From positions 1 through 5,855 of the forward strand of contig CAJBVU010000246.1 of NCBI GenBank assembly GCA_903959115.1: DNA of 5,855 nucleotides, read 5' to 3'. The DNA is from an uncultured Bacteroidota bacterium. GTDB taxonomy: Bacteria; Bacteroidota; Bacteroidia; NS11-12g; UBA955. Below, piece by piece: positions 5,320 to 5,855 of this stretch. The notes beneath the pieces are model-generated. The model was not told the DNA's origin. It made no database searches and was given only the letters and a program-made list of their open reading frames with translations. The translations under genes and the position numbers were made by a program. Within the stretch, counting starts at the first letter, position 1, and every line of letters starts with the position of its first letter.

Positions 5320-5855
5320 ATGGATCGCAAACTATTATTAGAGCATATCGGGGTAGAAGGGATTCATACCCATGACGTATATCGCAAGCAAGGCGGATAT
5401 AAGGCTGTTGAAAAAGCCCTAAAATCTATGTCGCCCGATGATATTGTTGAAGAGGTCAAAAAATCTGGACTTAGAGGTCGCGGTGGTGCTGGATTCCCAA
5501 CGGGGATGAAGTGGAGTTTTATTGCAAAACCAGAAGGCGTTCCCCGCCATTTTTTGTGCAATGCCGACGAGAGCGAGCCAGGGACATTCAAGGATCGTTA
5601 TTTGATGGAGAAAATCCCTCATCTTTTGATTGAAGGAATGATTTTGTCATCCTACGCTTTGGGATGCAACCAATCTTACATTTATATCCGTGGTGAATAC
5701 ATGTATGTCCTCCAGATATTGGAAAAAGCCATCGCCGAAGCTTATGCTAACGGATGGTTGGGCAAAAATATCAAAGGAAGTGGATTCGATTTGGAATTGG
5801 CAGTGACAACCGGCGCCGGTGCCTATATCTGTGGTGAAGAAACTGCATTGATAGA
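5320..5855 (+). CDS. nuoF: NADH-quinone oxidoreductase subunit F (FMN/NADH-binding), N-terminal part
   Basis: The first 178 codons of nuoF are present; the gene runs off the right edge without a stop. NuoF takes a hydride from NADH onto FMN and passes electrons to its own [4Fe-4S] cluster N3. The visible FMN/NADH-binding region is intact: GLRGRGGAGFPTGMKW (50-65) is the glycine-rich loop, NADESEPGTFKDR (81-93) is the acidic motif, and TTGAGAYICGEETAL (163-177) is the second conserved glycine-rich block. The cysteines of the [4Fe-4S] cluster lie further on and cannot be checked. ATG 5320 is 2 nt after the nuoE stop, and the N-terminus is of normal length for the family. The nuoA-F order suggests that nuoG and the membrane-arm genes follow. 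Confidence 0.97.
   Translation, partial: MDRKLLLEHIGVEGIHTHDVYRKQGGYKAVEKALKSMSPDDIVEEVKKSGLRGRGGAGFPTGMKWSFIAKPEGVPRHFLCNADESEPGTFKDRYLMEKIPHLLIEGMILSSYALGCNQSYIYIRGEYMYVLQILEKAIAEAYANGWLGKNIKGSGFDLELAVTTGAGAYICGEETALI

Noticed and set aside
1..5855. Mobile element, CRISPR array, tRNA/rRNA, riboswitch or a novel defence or biosynthetic system.
   Set aside because: No repeat arrays, terminal inverted repeats, transposase-like frames or structured RNA signatures were seen; nearly all sequence is accounted for by conserved housekeeping genes plus one secreted protein.

Overview
The window looks like chromosomal DNA from a member of the Bacteroidota with moderate-to-low GC. Three things point there: an exported protein with a type IX secretion (T9SS) C-terminal sorting domain, a promoter matching the Bacteroidota pattern TTTG-N20-TAnnTTTG, and no Shine-Dalgarno sequence in front of any of the eight readable gene starts. 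I do not try to name the genus.

Layout, left to right. (1) Positions 1-97, minus strand: the first 32 codons of dapB (lysine/diaminopimelate biosynthesis), running off the left edge. (2) Positions 98-189: a short divergent intergenic region with a 14-bp perfect palindrome. (3) Positions 190-1227, plus strand: mltG, an inner-membrane endolytic murein transglycosylase. (4) Positions 1235-2023, minus strand and convergent with mltG: a secreted protein with a signal peptide, one CxxCH motif and a T9SS type A tail. Its probable terminator lies inside the 3' end of mltG. (5) Positions 2024-2153: a divergent regulatory region holding a strong promoter for the secreted protein and a -7-like box next to the nuoA start. 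(6) Positions 2154-5855, plus strand: nuoA, nuoB, nuoC, nuoD, nuoE and the 5' part of nuoF, packed with gaps of 2-10 nt and one 4-nt overlap. This is the start of a respiratory complex I operon that continues beyond the window.

The nuo genes encode one machine. NuoF (FMN, NADH oxidation) and NuoE ([2Fe-2S]) form part of the NADH-input module. NuoB (cluster N2), NuoC and NuoD form the quinone-reducing connecting module. NuoA is a membrane subunit at the quinone-channel entrance. The cluster and FMN motifs are intact where visible, so this is the NADH-oxidising form and not a form lacking NuoEFG. DapB and MltG are both linked to cell-wall biology (diaminopimelate supply and glycan-strand processing) but are transcribed divergently.

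I found no convincing undescribed system. The observations most worth a second look are a T9SS-exported CxxCH protein divergent from the complex I operon, promoter boxes and TTGCAA-centred palindromes pressed against start codons, a 20-bp perfect palindrome inside nuoD, a terminator embedded in the opposing mltG gene, and a NuoD C-terminus lacking the usual terminal arginine.
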